Below, piece after piece: positions 26,334-34,247 of a DNA stretch of 34,315 nucleotides. This DNA is from a virus: the IMG/VR virus record IMGVR_UViG_3300042568_000171, positions 1 to 34,315 of that record. The stretch is one strand, 5' to 3'. A model generated the notes under the pieces. The model made no database searches. It was given only the letters and a program-made list of their open reading frames with translations, and was not told the origin of the DNA. How positions within the stretch are numbered: position 1 is the stretch's first letter; the number at the start of each line of letters is the position of its first letter. Both the position numbers and the translations under genes were made by a program.

Positions 26334-26601
26334 AGGTCACGATAAGCCCATCCCGAAGACGACAACCGGCAAAGACAAAAACTACCGTTCTACCGAGCAA
26401 GGCGCAGGAATGACGGCAAAAGGCCGAGCCGCTTACAACGCAAAGAACAACGCAAACCTAAAACCGCCAGCACCAAACCCGAAGACAAAAGCAGATGCTG
26501 GACGAAAAGCATCTTTTTGCGCGAGAATGGAAGGGGTGGTAAAGAACGCCAAAGGCCCAGCAGAGCGGGCTAAGGCATCCCTAAAAAACTGGAATTGTTG
26601 A
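26326..26601 (+). CDS. Small basic protein of DUF6321 type
   Basis: ATG at 26326, after GAGGAAG and overlapping the GroES stop by 8 bp. The 91-aa product KGHDKPIPKTTTGKDKNYRSTEQGAGMTAKGRAAYN and KADAGRKASFCARMEGVVKNAKGPAERAKASLKNWNC shows the GMT.KG...YN....L..P.P.P....AGR..SFCARM.GV pattern of a common phage protein (DUF6321). Very basic, and often found near packaging genes. The long open frame upstream reads through groES and is a shadow. Exact function unknown. Confidence 0.88.
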   Translation: MPKGHDKPIPKTTTGKDKNYRSTEQGAGMTAKGRAAYNAKNNANLKPPAPNPKTKADAGRKASFCARMEGVVKNAKGPAERAKASLKNWNC

Positions 26602-26613
26602 AAGGAACAAATC

Positions 26614-27207
26614 ATGTCCAATACTCAAGCCATTGGGGTTGCCTACGCAGACCCCGCCCTGAACAGTTTTGAAGTTGGCACCGCGACCGTGCCGATTGAC
26701 GTTACTCAATCTGGCAATCTGAGCCAGATTTACGCAGAAACATCCCACCGGTCTGGTGATATGCGTGGCCTGTACGCCCGTGTGGATTACGCTGGCGCTG
26801 GCGCTGGTGAAACCCTGCGTGTTCTGAGCCGCGTTATTGCTGCCCAAGGCGCTGGTCAAACGACCAACGGCGCACACGTTAGCCTGTCAGTCAACACTGG
26901 CGGCACCATCAGCGGCGCAGCCAATGCCCTTCGTGCAACCATCGGTGGTTCGTCTACCAACCCTGGCGGCACCCTTGCGGCGCTGCAATTGGATTCGGAT
27001 TTCGCATCGGGCGGCACTTGGAGCAACGCATCTTTCCTGCGTGTGACCAACAGCGGCACCGGTGAAGTGGGTAACTTTGCTTTGATGCCCGCAGTCAGCG
27101 CAACTGGCGTGTTCCGTGCCAAGGTGGGTTCGCCCGTAGTTAGCCATTGCATTCCAGTGGTCAGCGGTGGCACGACCTACTACATCATGGTCAGCACGAT
27201 TGCCTAA
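26614..27207 (+). CDS. Beta-rich virion-like protein (197 aa)
   Basis: ATG after GAAAGGAACAAATC. Product SNTQAIGVAYADPALNSFEVGTATVPIDVTQSGNLSQIYAETSHRSG with Gly/Thr/Asn/Ser-rich strands and an ISGAANALRATIGGS motif. Composition closely resembles the coat-following protein at 84-509 and the fibres: few charges, many alternating polar/hydrophobic residues. No signal peptide and no membrane segment. A capsid-decoration or adhesive surface role is inferred. The next gene starts on its last base. Confidence 0.78.
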   Translation: MSNTQAIGVAYADPALNSFEVGTATVPIDVTQSGNLSQIYAETSHRSGDMRGLYARVDYAGAGAGETLRVLSRVIAAQGAGQTTNGAHVSLSVNTGGTISGAANALRATIGGSSTNPGGTLAALQLDSDFASGGTWSNASFLRVTNSGTGEVGNFALMPAVSATGVFRAKVGSPVVSHCIPVVSGGTTYYIMVSTIA

Positions 27208-27413
27208 TGGAAATCAGCCGCGAATTTATCCAGGCTGAAATCAGCCAGGTACAACAGGAAGTAGTGAAGGCGAGGACGTTTCTGATTCAAGCGGAAACGT
27301 CTTTAGCCATTTACCAGATGTTGTTGGCCAGGCTGGATCAAGGAGAGTTAGAAGATTTACAAGAATCCAATAACTTGGCTAATTTCTGTATAAACGCAGG
27401 GGGAACTGACTGA
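27207..27413 (+). CDS. 68-aa coiled-coil protein
   Basis: Coupled by TAATG to the previous gene. Product MEISREFIQAEISQVQQEVVKARTFLIQAETSLAIYQMLLARLDQGELEDLQ...; the first 55 residues are one amphipathic helix with hydrophobic heptads, the last 13 are disordered. Likely oligomerises. No family recognised. Confidence 0.78.
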   Translation: MEISREFIQAEISQVQQEVVKARTFLIQAETSLAIYQMLLARLDQGELEDLQESNNLANFCINAGGTD

Positions 27414-27571
27414 TGGCCAAAGGACTGTACGCAAACATTCACGCTAAGCGTGAGAGGATTGAGCAGCAGAAAGCCGCGGGCAAGACCCCAGAGCGTATGC
27501 GAAAGCCTGGGTCAGAAGGCGCACCCACGGCTAAAGCCTTTAAACAAAGCGCCAAGACAGCGAAAAAATGA
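27413..27571 (+). CDS. 52-aa Lys/Ala-rich microprotein
   Basis: Shares a base with the previous stop (TGATG). Product MAKGLYANIHAKRERIEQQ, then [32 protein letters not shown]. The KGLYANIHAKRERI...G..E.MRKPG..GAPT..AF..SAKTAK pattern recurs in phages as a tiny conserved protein of unknown function. Strongly basic, so DNA binding or packaging help is plausible. Confidence 0.83.
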   Translation: MAKGLYANIHAKRERIEQQKAAGKTPERMRKPGSEGAPTAKAFKQSAKTAKK

Positions 27572-27747
27572 CAATCGAGCAAATGCAAAAGCGCCTGGCT
27601 GAACTGCAAGAACTGGCGAAGCAGCATGAAAGCATACTGTTGCAGATCAGCGGGGCCATCCAGGAATACAACCGTGTCATCGCCGAGGAGCAATCCAAAG
27701 CAATGACGGAAGGAGCCAAAAATGCCGCTGACCAAATCGCCCAGTAA
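27568..27747 (+). CDS. 59-aa coiled-coil microprotein
   Basis: ATGA overlap with the previous gene. Product [35 protein letters not shown]..., a single acidic amphipathic helix ending KNAADQIAQ. Its last 26 bp overlap the next gene in another frame. Probably oligomeric. Unknown function. Confidence 0.78.
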   Translation: MTIEQMQKRLAELQELAKQHESILLQISGAIQEYNRVIAEEQSKAMTEGAKNAADQIAQ

Positions 27748-27862
27748 GCAAGCGTTCGAAAAGAACATCAAAGCCGAAATTAAAGCAGGTAAGCCACCCA
27801 AGCAAGCGGTGGCCATTGCTTACGCTGTGAAGCGCGAAGCCAAGCCTAAAGGCAAAAAGTGA
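27722..27862 (+). CDS. 46-aa basic microprotein
   Basis: ATG at 27722 with a strong GGAAGGAG ribosome site. Product [21 protein letters not shown] then [19 protein letters not shown] ending KGKK. The F..NI..E...[13 protein letters not shown] pattern is a common tiny phage protein. The next gene (small terminase) shares its last base (TGATG). Confidence 0.85.
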   Translation: MPLTKSPSKQAFEKNIKAEIKAGKPPKQAVAIAYAVKREAKPKGKK

Positions 27863-28341
27863 TGGAAGCGCCCGTCAAACGGCGGGGGCAACCGAAAGAC
27901 AAGCCAAGCCCCGACGCACCTGAGCATCCAAAGAGTAAAGGTGGGCGTCCGACCAAGTATGAAGATTGGATGGCCGATGCCGTCCTAGACTACTTCAGCA
28001 CCCCAGTAGGGGATTTCCCTACCCTAGCAGGATTCGCTGCATCCATCAGTGTTTCACGCGACACCCTACACGACTGGGCACACGCCAAGGATGTTAGTGG
28101 GGACTTACGCAACCCTCAGTTTTCCGACGCCTATAAAAAGGCGAAGGATATGCAAGAACAGAACCTGGTCAAAGGTGCGCTTACGGGTGTGTACAACAGC
28201 ACGTTCGCCATCTTTACTGCCAAGAATGTGCTGGGTTGGAGGGACAAGGTAGAGCAGGAAATCACCGGCAAGGACGGTAGCCCGCTTGCTGGCATCCAGG
28301 TCATGTTTGTGAACCCCGATGCAGTTGACTCTCAAAATTAA
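27862..28341 (+). CDS. Terminase small subunit (DNA recognition)
   Basis: The 159-aa product has a disordered Pro/Lys-rich start, then GGRPTKYEDWMADAVLDYFST, FPTLAGFAASISVSRDTLHDWA (helix-turn-helix, residues about 65-85) and FSDAYKKAKDMQEQNLVKGALTGVYNSTFAIFTAKNVLGW, ending GKDGSPL. This is a standard small-terminase layout: DNA-binding HTH, helical oligomerisation core, and a tail that contacts the large subunit. Starts by TGATG, with a GTG at 27859 as an alternative. Directs the motor to the pac site, which probably lies in or near this gene as in other headful phages (inference). Confidence 0.9.
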   Translation: MEAPVKRRGQPKDKPSPDAPEHPKSKGGRPTKYEDWMADAVLDYFSTPVGDFPTLAGFAASISVSRDTLHDWAHAKDVSGDLRNPQFSDAYKKAKDMQEQNLVKGALTGVYNSTFAIFTAKNVLGWRDKVEQEITGKDGSPLAGIQVMFVNPDAVDSQN

Positions 28342-28471
28342 GCGGTTCCAACTCTATTTTTGTGTCGGCAAGGTTTACGACATAACCATAGATGGATGGG
28401 CACGGCAAGGTCTGACGGTGGCCTGGTTTGGAGAGAAGCGCCGCGTTTTCAATAGGACATGGACAACATGA
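28319..28471 (+). CDS. Possible 50-aa protein between the terminase genes
   Basis: The frame from ATG 28319 to TGA 28469-28471 reads MQLTLKIKRFQLYFCVGKVYDITIDG WARQG..., ending with an RRVFNRTWTT stretch. It spans the 117-bp gap between the two terminase genes and overlaps both. The stop overlaps an internal ATG (28468) of the large terminase, which would couple the two. The sequence looks protein-like (beta strands, VYDITIDGW), but no family is recognised and no strong ribosome site is present. Confidence 0.5.
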   Translation: MQLTLKIKRFQLYFCVGKVYDITIDGWARQGLTVAWFGEKRRVFNRTWTT

Positions 28472-29745
28472 CCGAAGTTGTCAACAACGCCATTGCAAAG
28501 GCCGAGTTTCCGGTCAAGCTGCAAGGACTGTTTAAAAAAAGCCGCTACAAGGTGCTGTATGGCGGGCGGGGTGGCGCTAAGTCTTGGGGTATCGCCAGGT
28601 CATTGTTGATCCTGGGGGCCAAAAAGCCCATGCGTATCTTGTGCGCCCGTGAGTACCAGACCAGCATCAAGGATTCCGTCCACAAGCTGCTGTGTGACCA
28701 GATCGAAGCATTGGGGCTGCTGGGGTTCTACGAGATCACCCAGGCCAGCATCCGCGGGGCCAATGGGACAGAGTTTGCCTTTATCGGCCTGAAGAACAAC
28801 CCGACCAACATCAAGTCTTTTGAGGGTGTGGACATCTGCTGGGTGGAGGAAGCCCAGACCGTCAGCCGCCTGTCCTGGAACATCTTGATTCCGACCATCC
28901 GTAAGGAAGGCAGCGAAATCTGGGTCAGTTTCAACCCTGAACTGGAGACAGACGAAACCTACCAGCGGTTTGTCCTGAAGCCGCCGCGGGACTGCATCAG
29001 CATCAAGATCAACTTCTACGACAACCCTTGGTTCCCCGAGACGCTGCGCCTTGAGATGGAAGCCCTGAAGGGCAGGGACTTACAAGCGTACAACCAGGTC
29101 TGGGAGGGGATGTGCCGTCAGACTGTAGACGGGGCAATCTTCGCCAACGAGATGATGCGGGCAGAAGCCGAGGATCGCATCACCAAGGTTCCATATGACG
29201 CTACAAAGCCCGTACACGCCGTCTGTGACTTGGGATGGGCTGATGCTACCGCTTGGTGGTTTGTGCAGTTTGTGGGCATGGAAACAAGGCTTATCAGGTA
29301 CTTTGAGGACAGCCAGCGAACCATGACCAGCTACTTGGCGCAGCTACAGACCTACGGTTACGTCTACGACACGATCTGGCTACCGCATGACGCCCAAAGC
29401 ACAACCCTTGCCGCCGCGGGACGGAGCATTGAGGACATCGTAAGGGGAGCAGGATTCAAGACCCGCATTCTGGACAGGGTGCCGGTAGTTGATTCAATCA
29501 ACGCGGCCCGCACGGTATTCCCTAACTGCTATTTCGATAGAGAAAACACAGCAGATGGATTAAACTGCTTACGACATTATCGGTATGACGTTGACCCAGA
29601 AACCGGACAATTCAGCAGACAACCGCTGCACGACCAGTATTCGCACGGGGCCGACGCATTCCGATATATCGGATTGATGATTAAAGAGCCGTCCAAGCCT
29701 AAAAAACGTGCCAATGTGGCCATGGCGGGCAACTGGATGAGTTGA
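28459..29745 (+). CDS. Terminase large subunit (ATPase/nuclease)
   Basis: The 428-aa protein has Walker A GGRGGAKS (35-42) and Walker B DICWVEEA (125-132). The nuclease domain has acidic residues in CDLGWAD (D257), PHDAQ (D311) and HGADAFRY (D399). This is the full PBSX-type/headful terminase layout. It drives DNA into the prohead and cuts it. Start: ATG 28459 with AATAGGAC upstream, or ATG 28468, which overlaps the stop of the small frame before it. Ends just ahead of the portal gene. Confidence 0.95.
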   Translation: MDNMTEVVNNAIAKAEFPVKLQGLFKKSRYKVLYGGRGGAKSWGIARSLLILGAKKPMRILCAREYQTSIKDSVHKLLCDQIEALGLLGFYEITQASIRGANGTEFAFIGLKNNPTNIKSFEGVDICWVEEAQTVSRLSWNILIPTIRKEGSEIWVSFNPELETDETYQRFVLKPPRDCISIKINFYDNPWFPETLRLEMEALKGRDLQAYNQVWEGMCRQTVDGAIFANEMMRAEAEDRITKVPYDATKPVHAVCDLGWADATAWWFVQFVGMETRLIRYFEDSQRTMTSYLAQLQTYGYVYDTIWLPHDAQSTTLAAAGRSIEDIVRGAGFKTRILDRVPVVDSINAARTVFPNCYFDRENTADGLNCLRHYRYDVDPETGQFSRQPLHDQYSHGADAFRYIGLMIKEPSKPKKRANVAMAGNWMS

Positions 29746-29756
29746 AAGGAAAAAGT

Positions 29757-31976
29757 ATGGCGTTGCAAGACATGGACAACGACACCCGCATTGGCGAAGC
29801 AATCAAGTTTCTGCGCCTAGTGGGTGAAGCGGACAGCCAGAACCGAGCCGAGGCACTGGGCGACCTAAAGTTTGCCGCGGGCGACCAATGGCCGGTGGAG
29901 ATTCAGAACAGCCGTAACCTTGAATCACGGCCTTGCTTAACCATCAACAAGATTGATGCGTATGTCCGTCAGGTGACCAACCAGCAGCGCCAGCAACGGC
30001 CCCGCATTAAGGTGCATCCGGTCAACAACGAAGGCGACTTGAAGATTGCCGAGGTGATTGAAGGCATCACTAGGCACATTGAGGTCAATTCCAACGCTGA
30101 TACAGCCTACGACACCGCGTTTGAGTACGCTGTAAAAATGGGTTGGGGCTACTGGAGGGTCACGACGAACTACATCAGCGAGGATTCGTTTGACCAAGAA
30201 ATTTACATCGAGCCTGTAGACGACCCGTTTTCGGTCTACTTTGACCCCAACAGCGTAAGCCCTGACGGTGCGGATGCTGAACGCTGCCTGATTACCAGCG
30301 TGATGTCCAAAGCGGCATTTCGACAGGCTTATCCTGGCGCAGACGACGGGGCTAACTTCAGCGCCCGCGCAACTGGCGACAGTGACGCCGAGTGGGTGAC
30401 CAAGGAAGACATCAGGCTGGCTGAATACTGGCACATCGAGCGTGTCAAAGCCACCTTGGTTCTGCTGTCTGATGGGACGAGGGTTTACAAGGATGAACTG
30501 CCGTCCGCAGAAATGATGGCTGCGTCAGGCATCACTATCATGGACGAGCGCCCGTCCTACCGTAAAAAGGTCAAGTGGTGCAAGCTGACGGCCATGGAAG
30601 TCCTTGAGGAACGCGAGTGGCCAGGCAAGTACATTCCGATCATCCCGTGCTATGGGGCGCAGGTTGTCGTTGAGGGCAAGCGCAAGAAGTACGGTCTTGT
30701 GCGGTTTGCCAAAGACCCGCAGCGGATGTTTAACTTCTGGCGCACGGCCCTGACCGAATCTATTGCCCTTGCGCCTAAGCCCAAGTGGCTGATTGCCGAG
30801 GGTCAGGACGAGGGTCATGAAAGCGAATGGGCACTGGCCAACCTGAAGTCCACCCCTGTCCTGCGATACAAGCAAAAGGACATTGAGGGTGTTCCAGCGC
30901 CTGTGCCGACCCGCATCCAGCCCGAGCCGCCGCCTGACGGCATCATGGTGGCATCAAGCGCGATTGCTGACGACCTGAAGACCGTGCTGGGCATCTTTGA
31001 CCCGTCCCAAGCACTGCCAGGCAATATTTCTGGCAAAGCCTTACAAGGCCAGCAGCAGCAGATTGACCTGTCGAACTTCCATTTCTACGACAACATGACC
31101 CGCAGCATCAAGCAGACGGGCAAGATCATTCTTGACTTGATTCCGAAGATTTACGACACCAAGCGGGTGCTGAGGATCATTGGGGTGGATGGCAAGCCGG
31201 ACATGGTGACCATCAACGAAGTAGAGGCAACCGGCGAAGTCCTTAACGATGTGACCGTCGGTCTATATGACGTTGTGATGGACACTGGCCCAGGCTACAA
31301 CAGCAAGCGCCAGCAAGCCGTGGACACCATGATGCCGCTGATGGCAGAACCCACGGTGTTCCAAGCCGCGGGCGATTTGCTGTTCCGAAACATGGACTTT
31401 CCAGGGGCAGACATCATTGCCGACCGCTTGGCCGCAATGAACCCGCTGTCGCAGATTGACGAAAAGTCAGATGTGCCGCCGCAGATTCAGATGAAGATGC
31501 TGCAAATGCAGAAGGCGATGGCCGATCAGGAACAGAAGATGATCGCCATGCAGTTGGAAATCAACAACCGTGGCCAAGTTGCCCAGATCAAGGAAGATGG
31601 CGACAACCGCCGCAAGCTGATGGATGTCATTTCCCGTGCTTACAACACCGACACCATCAACGAAGCCAAGGTCAATCAATCCAACATAAAAGCGGTAACC
31701 GACCAGAACAAGATGGAATTGGACGCCATGGTGCGTCTGGTGCTTGCTGGTCTACCCGCCCAAGCCTTGGCCGCGGAAATAGATCGGCGCGACCAAGAAC
31801 AGAGGAGCGCATCAGCCTTTGCGGAAATGGAAGTCAACCAGACACAGAACCCGTTTATTCAGGCTGGGCAGGAACTGTTAGCCCCGCAAATGCAGCCAAT
31901 GCAGCCTATGCAGCCGCCCATGCAGCCAATGCCACCTGAAATGGGTGGAATGGCTCCGATGGGATTGCCGCAGTAA
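29757..31976 (+). CDS. P22-like portal protein
   Basis: The 739-aa product starts at the ATG at 29757, after GAAAGGAAAAAGT. Signature segments: IGEAIKFLRLVGEADSQNRAEALGDLKFAAGDQWP, RPCLTINKIDAYVRQVTNQQRQQRPRI, YAVKMGWGYWRV, PYFDPNS-type DPFSVYFDPNSVSPDGADAERCLI, and a long central domain with FHFYDNMTRSIKQTGKIIL. These match the gp1 family. Residues about 590-680 form a long helical barrel-like region (MLQMQKAMADQEQKMIAMQLEI), and the end is Met/Pro/Gln-rich (MQPMQPMQ). A dodecameric ring at the tail vertex is expected. Length near the P22 protein. Confidence 0.95.
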   Translation: MALQDMDNDTRIGEAIKFLRLVGEADSQNRAEALGDLKFAAGDQWPVEIQNSRNLESRPCLTINKIDAYVRQVTNQQRQQRPRIKVHPVNNEGDLKIAEVIEGITRHIEVNSNADTAYDTAFEYAVKMGWGYWRVTTNYISEDSFDQEIYIEPVDDPFSVYFDPNSVSPDGADAERCLITSVMSKAAFRQAYPGADDGANFSARATGDSDAEWVTKEDIRLAEYWHIERVKATLVLLSDGTRVYKDELPSAEMMAASGITIMDERPSYRKKVKWCKLTAMEVLEEREWPGKYIPIIPCYGAQVVVEGKRKKYGLVRFAKDPQRMFNFWRTALTESIALAPKPKWLIAEGQDEGHESEWALANLKSTPVLRYKQKDIEGVPAPVPTRIQPEPPPDGIMVASSAIADDLKTVLGIFDPSQALPGNISGKALQGQQQQIDLSNFHFYDNMTRSIKQTGKIILDLIPKIYDTKRVLRIIGVDGKPDMVTINEVEATGEVLNDVTVGLYDVVMDTGPGYNSKRQQAVDTMMPLMAEPTVFQAAGDLLFRNMDFPGADIIADRLAAMNPLSQIDEKSDVPPQIQMKMLQMQKAMADQEQKMIAMQLEINNRGQVAQIKEDGDNRRKLMDVISRAYNTDTINEAKVNQSNIKAVTDQNKMELDAMVRLVLAGLPAQALAAEIDRRDQEQRSASAFAEMEVNQTQNPFIQAGQELLAPQMQPMQPMQPPMQPMPPEMGGMAPMGLPQ

Positions 31977-32005
31977 TTGACAACGCAAAAAATTAGGTTG
32001 AAAAT
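31977..32005 (+). promoter_or_regulatory. Promoter candidate ahead of scaffold/coat
   Basis: TTGACA (31977-31982), a 17-base spacer and GAAAAT (32000-32005) give a perfect -35 and a fair -10. It begins directly after the portal stop and could boost scaffold and coat expression relative to the packaging genes. Confidence 0.5.
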
Positions 32006-32040
32006 CAACCAAAGCCTACCGATTGGTTTAAATCGGGTTA
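31996..32040 (+). promoter_or_regulatory. Two tandem hairpins in the scaffold leader
   Basis: GGTTGA/TCAACC (31996-32010) forms a perfect 6-bp stem with a 3-base loop. About 13 bases later CCGATT/AATCGG forms a second 6-bp stem. Neither has a T-run, so they look like leader RNA structures or protein sites, not terminators. They sit between the promoter candidate and the scaffold start at 32057. Confidence 0.5.
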
Positions 32041-32056
32041 ATTCGTAGGGATACCT

Positions 32057-32962
32057 ATGTCGGAAGAACGTGTAGCCAGTAACTTGGTCACGAGTGAGAA
32101 TCTAGCGGAATTCACCGCCCAGAAACTTGGTCTAGTTGATACGCCAGCAAACGAGGCGGCAGAAGCCGAGCCGGATGCCGAGGCCGATCAGAGTGGACAG
32201 GACGGGGAAGGGAAGGACGCGACAGCGACAGATGAACAGAAGAAGCCGAATCCGAAGTTGGAAAGGCGGTTTTCTGAGATAACCAAACAACGCGAAGCAG
32301 CCCGCGAAGAAGCGAAGCGAGAGCGCGAACAAAGGGAATCTTTGGAAGCCAGGCTGAAGGAACTTGAATCCAGGGTCAATCCTCCGGCGCAAGCCGAGGC
32401 AGACGAACTGGGCCAGGAACCCAAGCCAGAGCAGTTCAGCGATATGTACGAGTACGCGAAAGCGTTGGCTGAGTACACCGCTGACAAGAAACTGATGGAG
32501 AGGGACAATCAGGAAAAGGCCCGCAAGGCCGCGGCTGAACAGGAAGCGAGATTCAAAACCTGGGCAGACCGTGTGAACGCAGCCAAGACCAATTTGCCCG
32601 ACTTTGACGACATGGTGCAAAGCAGTGACGTAAGGGTTTCTGATCCTGTCCGCGATGCAATCATTGAATCAGAAAATGGCCCGCAGATTCTTTACTACCT
32701 TGCTGAAAACAGCGAGTTTGCAAAGAAGCTGGCCGATATGTCAGTTGTCTCTGCCGTCCGCGAAATCGGGAAGATTGAAGCCCGGTTCATTAAGGAAGCG
32801 ACCGAAGTGAAGCCTATTGCTGTGAAGTCAAAAGCGCCAGCACCAATTAACCCGCTGAGGGGTGCGCTGAACACGGTGGATGCGAACGTGGATGCCGATG
32901 GCAATTTCCACGGATCGTTCCAGCAGTGGAAAGCAGCCCGCCAAGCACGGAAAATTCGCTGA
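32057..32962 (+). CDS. Scaffolding protein (P22 gp8-like)
   Basis: The 301-aa product is acidic near the N-terminus (NEAAEAEPDAEADQSGQDGEG). A charged coiled coil (PNPKLERRFSEITKQREAAREEAKREREQRESLEARLKELESR, residues about 65-110) follows, then a helical domain (SDMYEYAKALAEYTADKKLMERDNQEKARKAAAEQEARFKTWADRV). It ends with a basic helix-rich tail (FQQWKAARQARKIR), as in P22 gp8, where the basic C-terminus binds coat. Position directly before coat is diagnostic. It is expected to leave the prohead on packaging. Confidence 0.92.
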   Translation: MSEERVASNLVTSENLAEFTAQKLGLVDTPANEAAEAEPDAEADQSGQDGEGKDATATDEQKKPNPKLERRFSEITKQREAAREEAKREREQRESLEARLKELESRVNPPAQAEADELGQEPKPEQFSDMYEYAKALAEYTADKKLMERDNQEKARKAAAEQEARFKTWADRVNAAKTNLPDFDDMVQSSDVRVSDPVRDAIIESENGPQILYYLAENSEFAKKLADMSVVSAVREIGKIEARFIKEATEVKPIAVKSKAPAPINPLRGALNTVDANVDADGNFHGSFQQWKAARQARKIR

Positions 32963-32990
32963 CAATTAACCCTTTTTTTAGGAAACTGAA

Positions 32991-34247
32991 ATGTCCAATA
33001 ATCTGCTTACCATTAGCAAGATCACCAACGAAGCGTTGATGGTCTTGGAAAACGAACTGACCTTTTCGAGTGAAGTCAACCGCGAATATGATGACCAATT
33101 CGCTGTTGTCGGCGCAAAGATTGGCAACACCCTGAACGTCCGTCGTCCTGGCCGATTCATCGGTACGACCGGCCCCGCCCTCAATGTTGAAGACTTCAAC
33201 GAAACCAGCATCCCCGTGACCCTCTCGACGCAATTCCACGTCGATACCCAGTTCACGACCCAGGATTTGGCCCTTTCGTTGGATATGTTCAGCGACCGAG
33301 TGCTGAAGCCCGCCGTTGCCGCCATCGCCAACAAGATTGACTTTGACGGTCTGACCATGGCCAAGAACAGCACCGCCAACATCGTTGGTACTGCTGGTGT
33401 GCCCCCGACCGGTCTTATCACCTACCTGACCGCCCAGGCTTACCTGGACAGCGAGGGTGCCCCGCGTGATGGCCGTCGTTCGTGCATTATTGAGCCGTTC
33501 ACCAGCGCCACCATCGTTGACAGCCTCAAAGGTCTGTTCAACCCGCAGTCCGCTGTCAGCACCCAGTACCAAAAGGGTCTGATGGGCCGTGATTCCGGTG
33601 GCATGAACTGGAAGATGGATCAGAACGTCATCTCGCAAACGTTCGGTTCTTGGACGACCACCGCTGGCACCCTGACCGCCAACACCCAGAGCATCGGTAT
33701 CGCTACCGGCTGGGCACAGTCTTCGACCATCACGCTGACCCACAGCGCCGGTCTGACGCTGCGCCAAGGCGATGTGATCCAGATTGCCAACGTGTTCGCA
33801 GTCAACCCGCAGAACCGCCAGGCTTATGGTTCGAACAAAAATCGCAACTTTGTGGTTCAGTCCACCGTTACCGGTTCGGGTTCTTCGACCATGCAAGTGA
33901 CTGTGGTTCCGGCCATCATCACTGGTGGTCAGTTCCAAAACGTGACCATCCCCACGACTTCTGCAACCGCAACGGTTACCCCGTTTAGCATCGGCACCTC
34001 GGCTACCGGCACTGTGAGCGCACAAAACATTGTGATGCACCGCAACGCCTTCACCCTGGCCACCGCTGACCTTGAACTGCCTGATGGCGTCCACTTTGCT
34101 GGCCGTGCATCGGACAAGGAACTGGGTCTTTCGATGCGTATTGTTCGCCAGTACACGATCAACAACGACAGCATCCCGACCCGTTTGGATGTGCTGTACG
34201 GTTGGGCACCGCTGTACCAGGAACTGGCTTGCCGAGTTGCGGCTTAA
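32991..34247 (+). CDS. P22-type major coat protein (gp5-like)
   Basis: The 418-aa product opens MSNNLLTISKITNEALMVLENELTFSSEVNREYDDQFAVVGAKIGNTLNVRRPGRFIG and has FTTQDLALSLDMFSDRVLKPAVAAIANKID, the classic P22 coat-family start. Residues about 210-345 (Thr/Ser/Val-rich, WTTTAGTLTANT...) are the inserted Ig-like/I-domain region, followed by the conserved C-terminal HFAGRASDKELGLSMRIVRQYTINNDSIPTRLDVLYGWAPLYQELACRV. HK97 fold expected; assembly needs the scaffold and probably GroEL with the phage GroES. The ATG follows GGAAACTGAA. Its end is duplicated at position 1. Confidence 0.96.
   Translation: MSNNLLTISKITNEALMVLENELTFSSEVNREYDDQFAVVGAKIGNTLNVRRPGRFIGTTGPALNVEDFNETSIPVTLSTQFHVDTQFTTQDLALSLDMFSDRVLKPAVAAIANKIDFDGLTMAKNSTANIVGTAGVPPTGLITYLTAQAYLDSEGAPRDGRRSCIIEPFTSATIVDSLKGLFNPQSAVSTQYQKGLMGRDSGGMNWKMDQNVISQTFGSWTTTAGTLTANTQSIGIATGWAQSSTITLTHSAGLTLRQGDVIQIANVFAVNPQNRQAYGSNKNRNFVVQSTVTGSGSSTMQVTVVPAIITGGQFQNVTIPTTSATATVTPFSIGTSATGTVSAQNIVMHRNAFTLATADLELPDGVHFAGRASDKELGLSMRIVRQYTINNDSIPTRLDVLYGWAPLYQELACRVAA

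Noticed and set aside
32847-34094. A 415-codon open frame on the minus strand opposite scaffold and coat
   Set aside because: It lies entirely antisense to two confidently assigned virion genes, has no ribosome site, and its His/Gly/Arg-rich translation looks like a codon-bias shadow.
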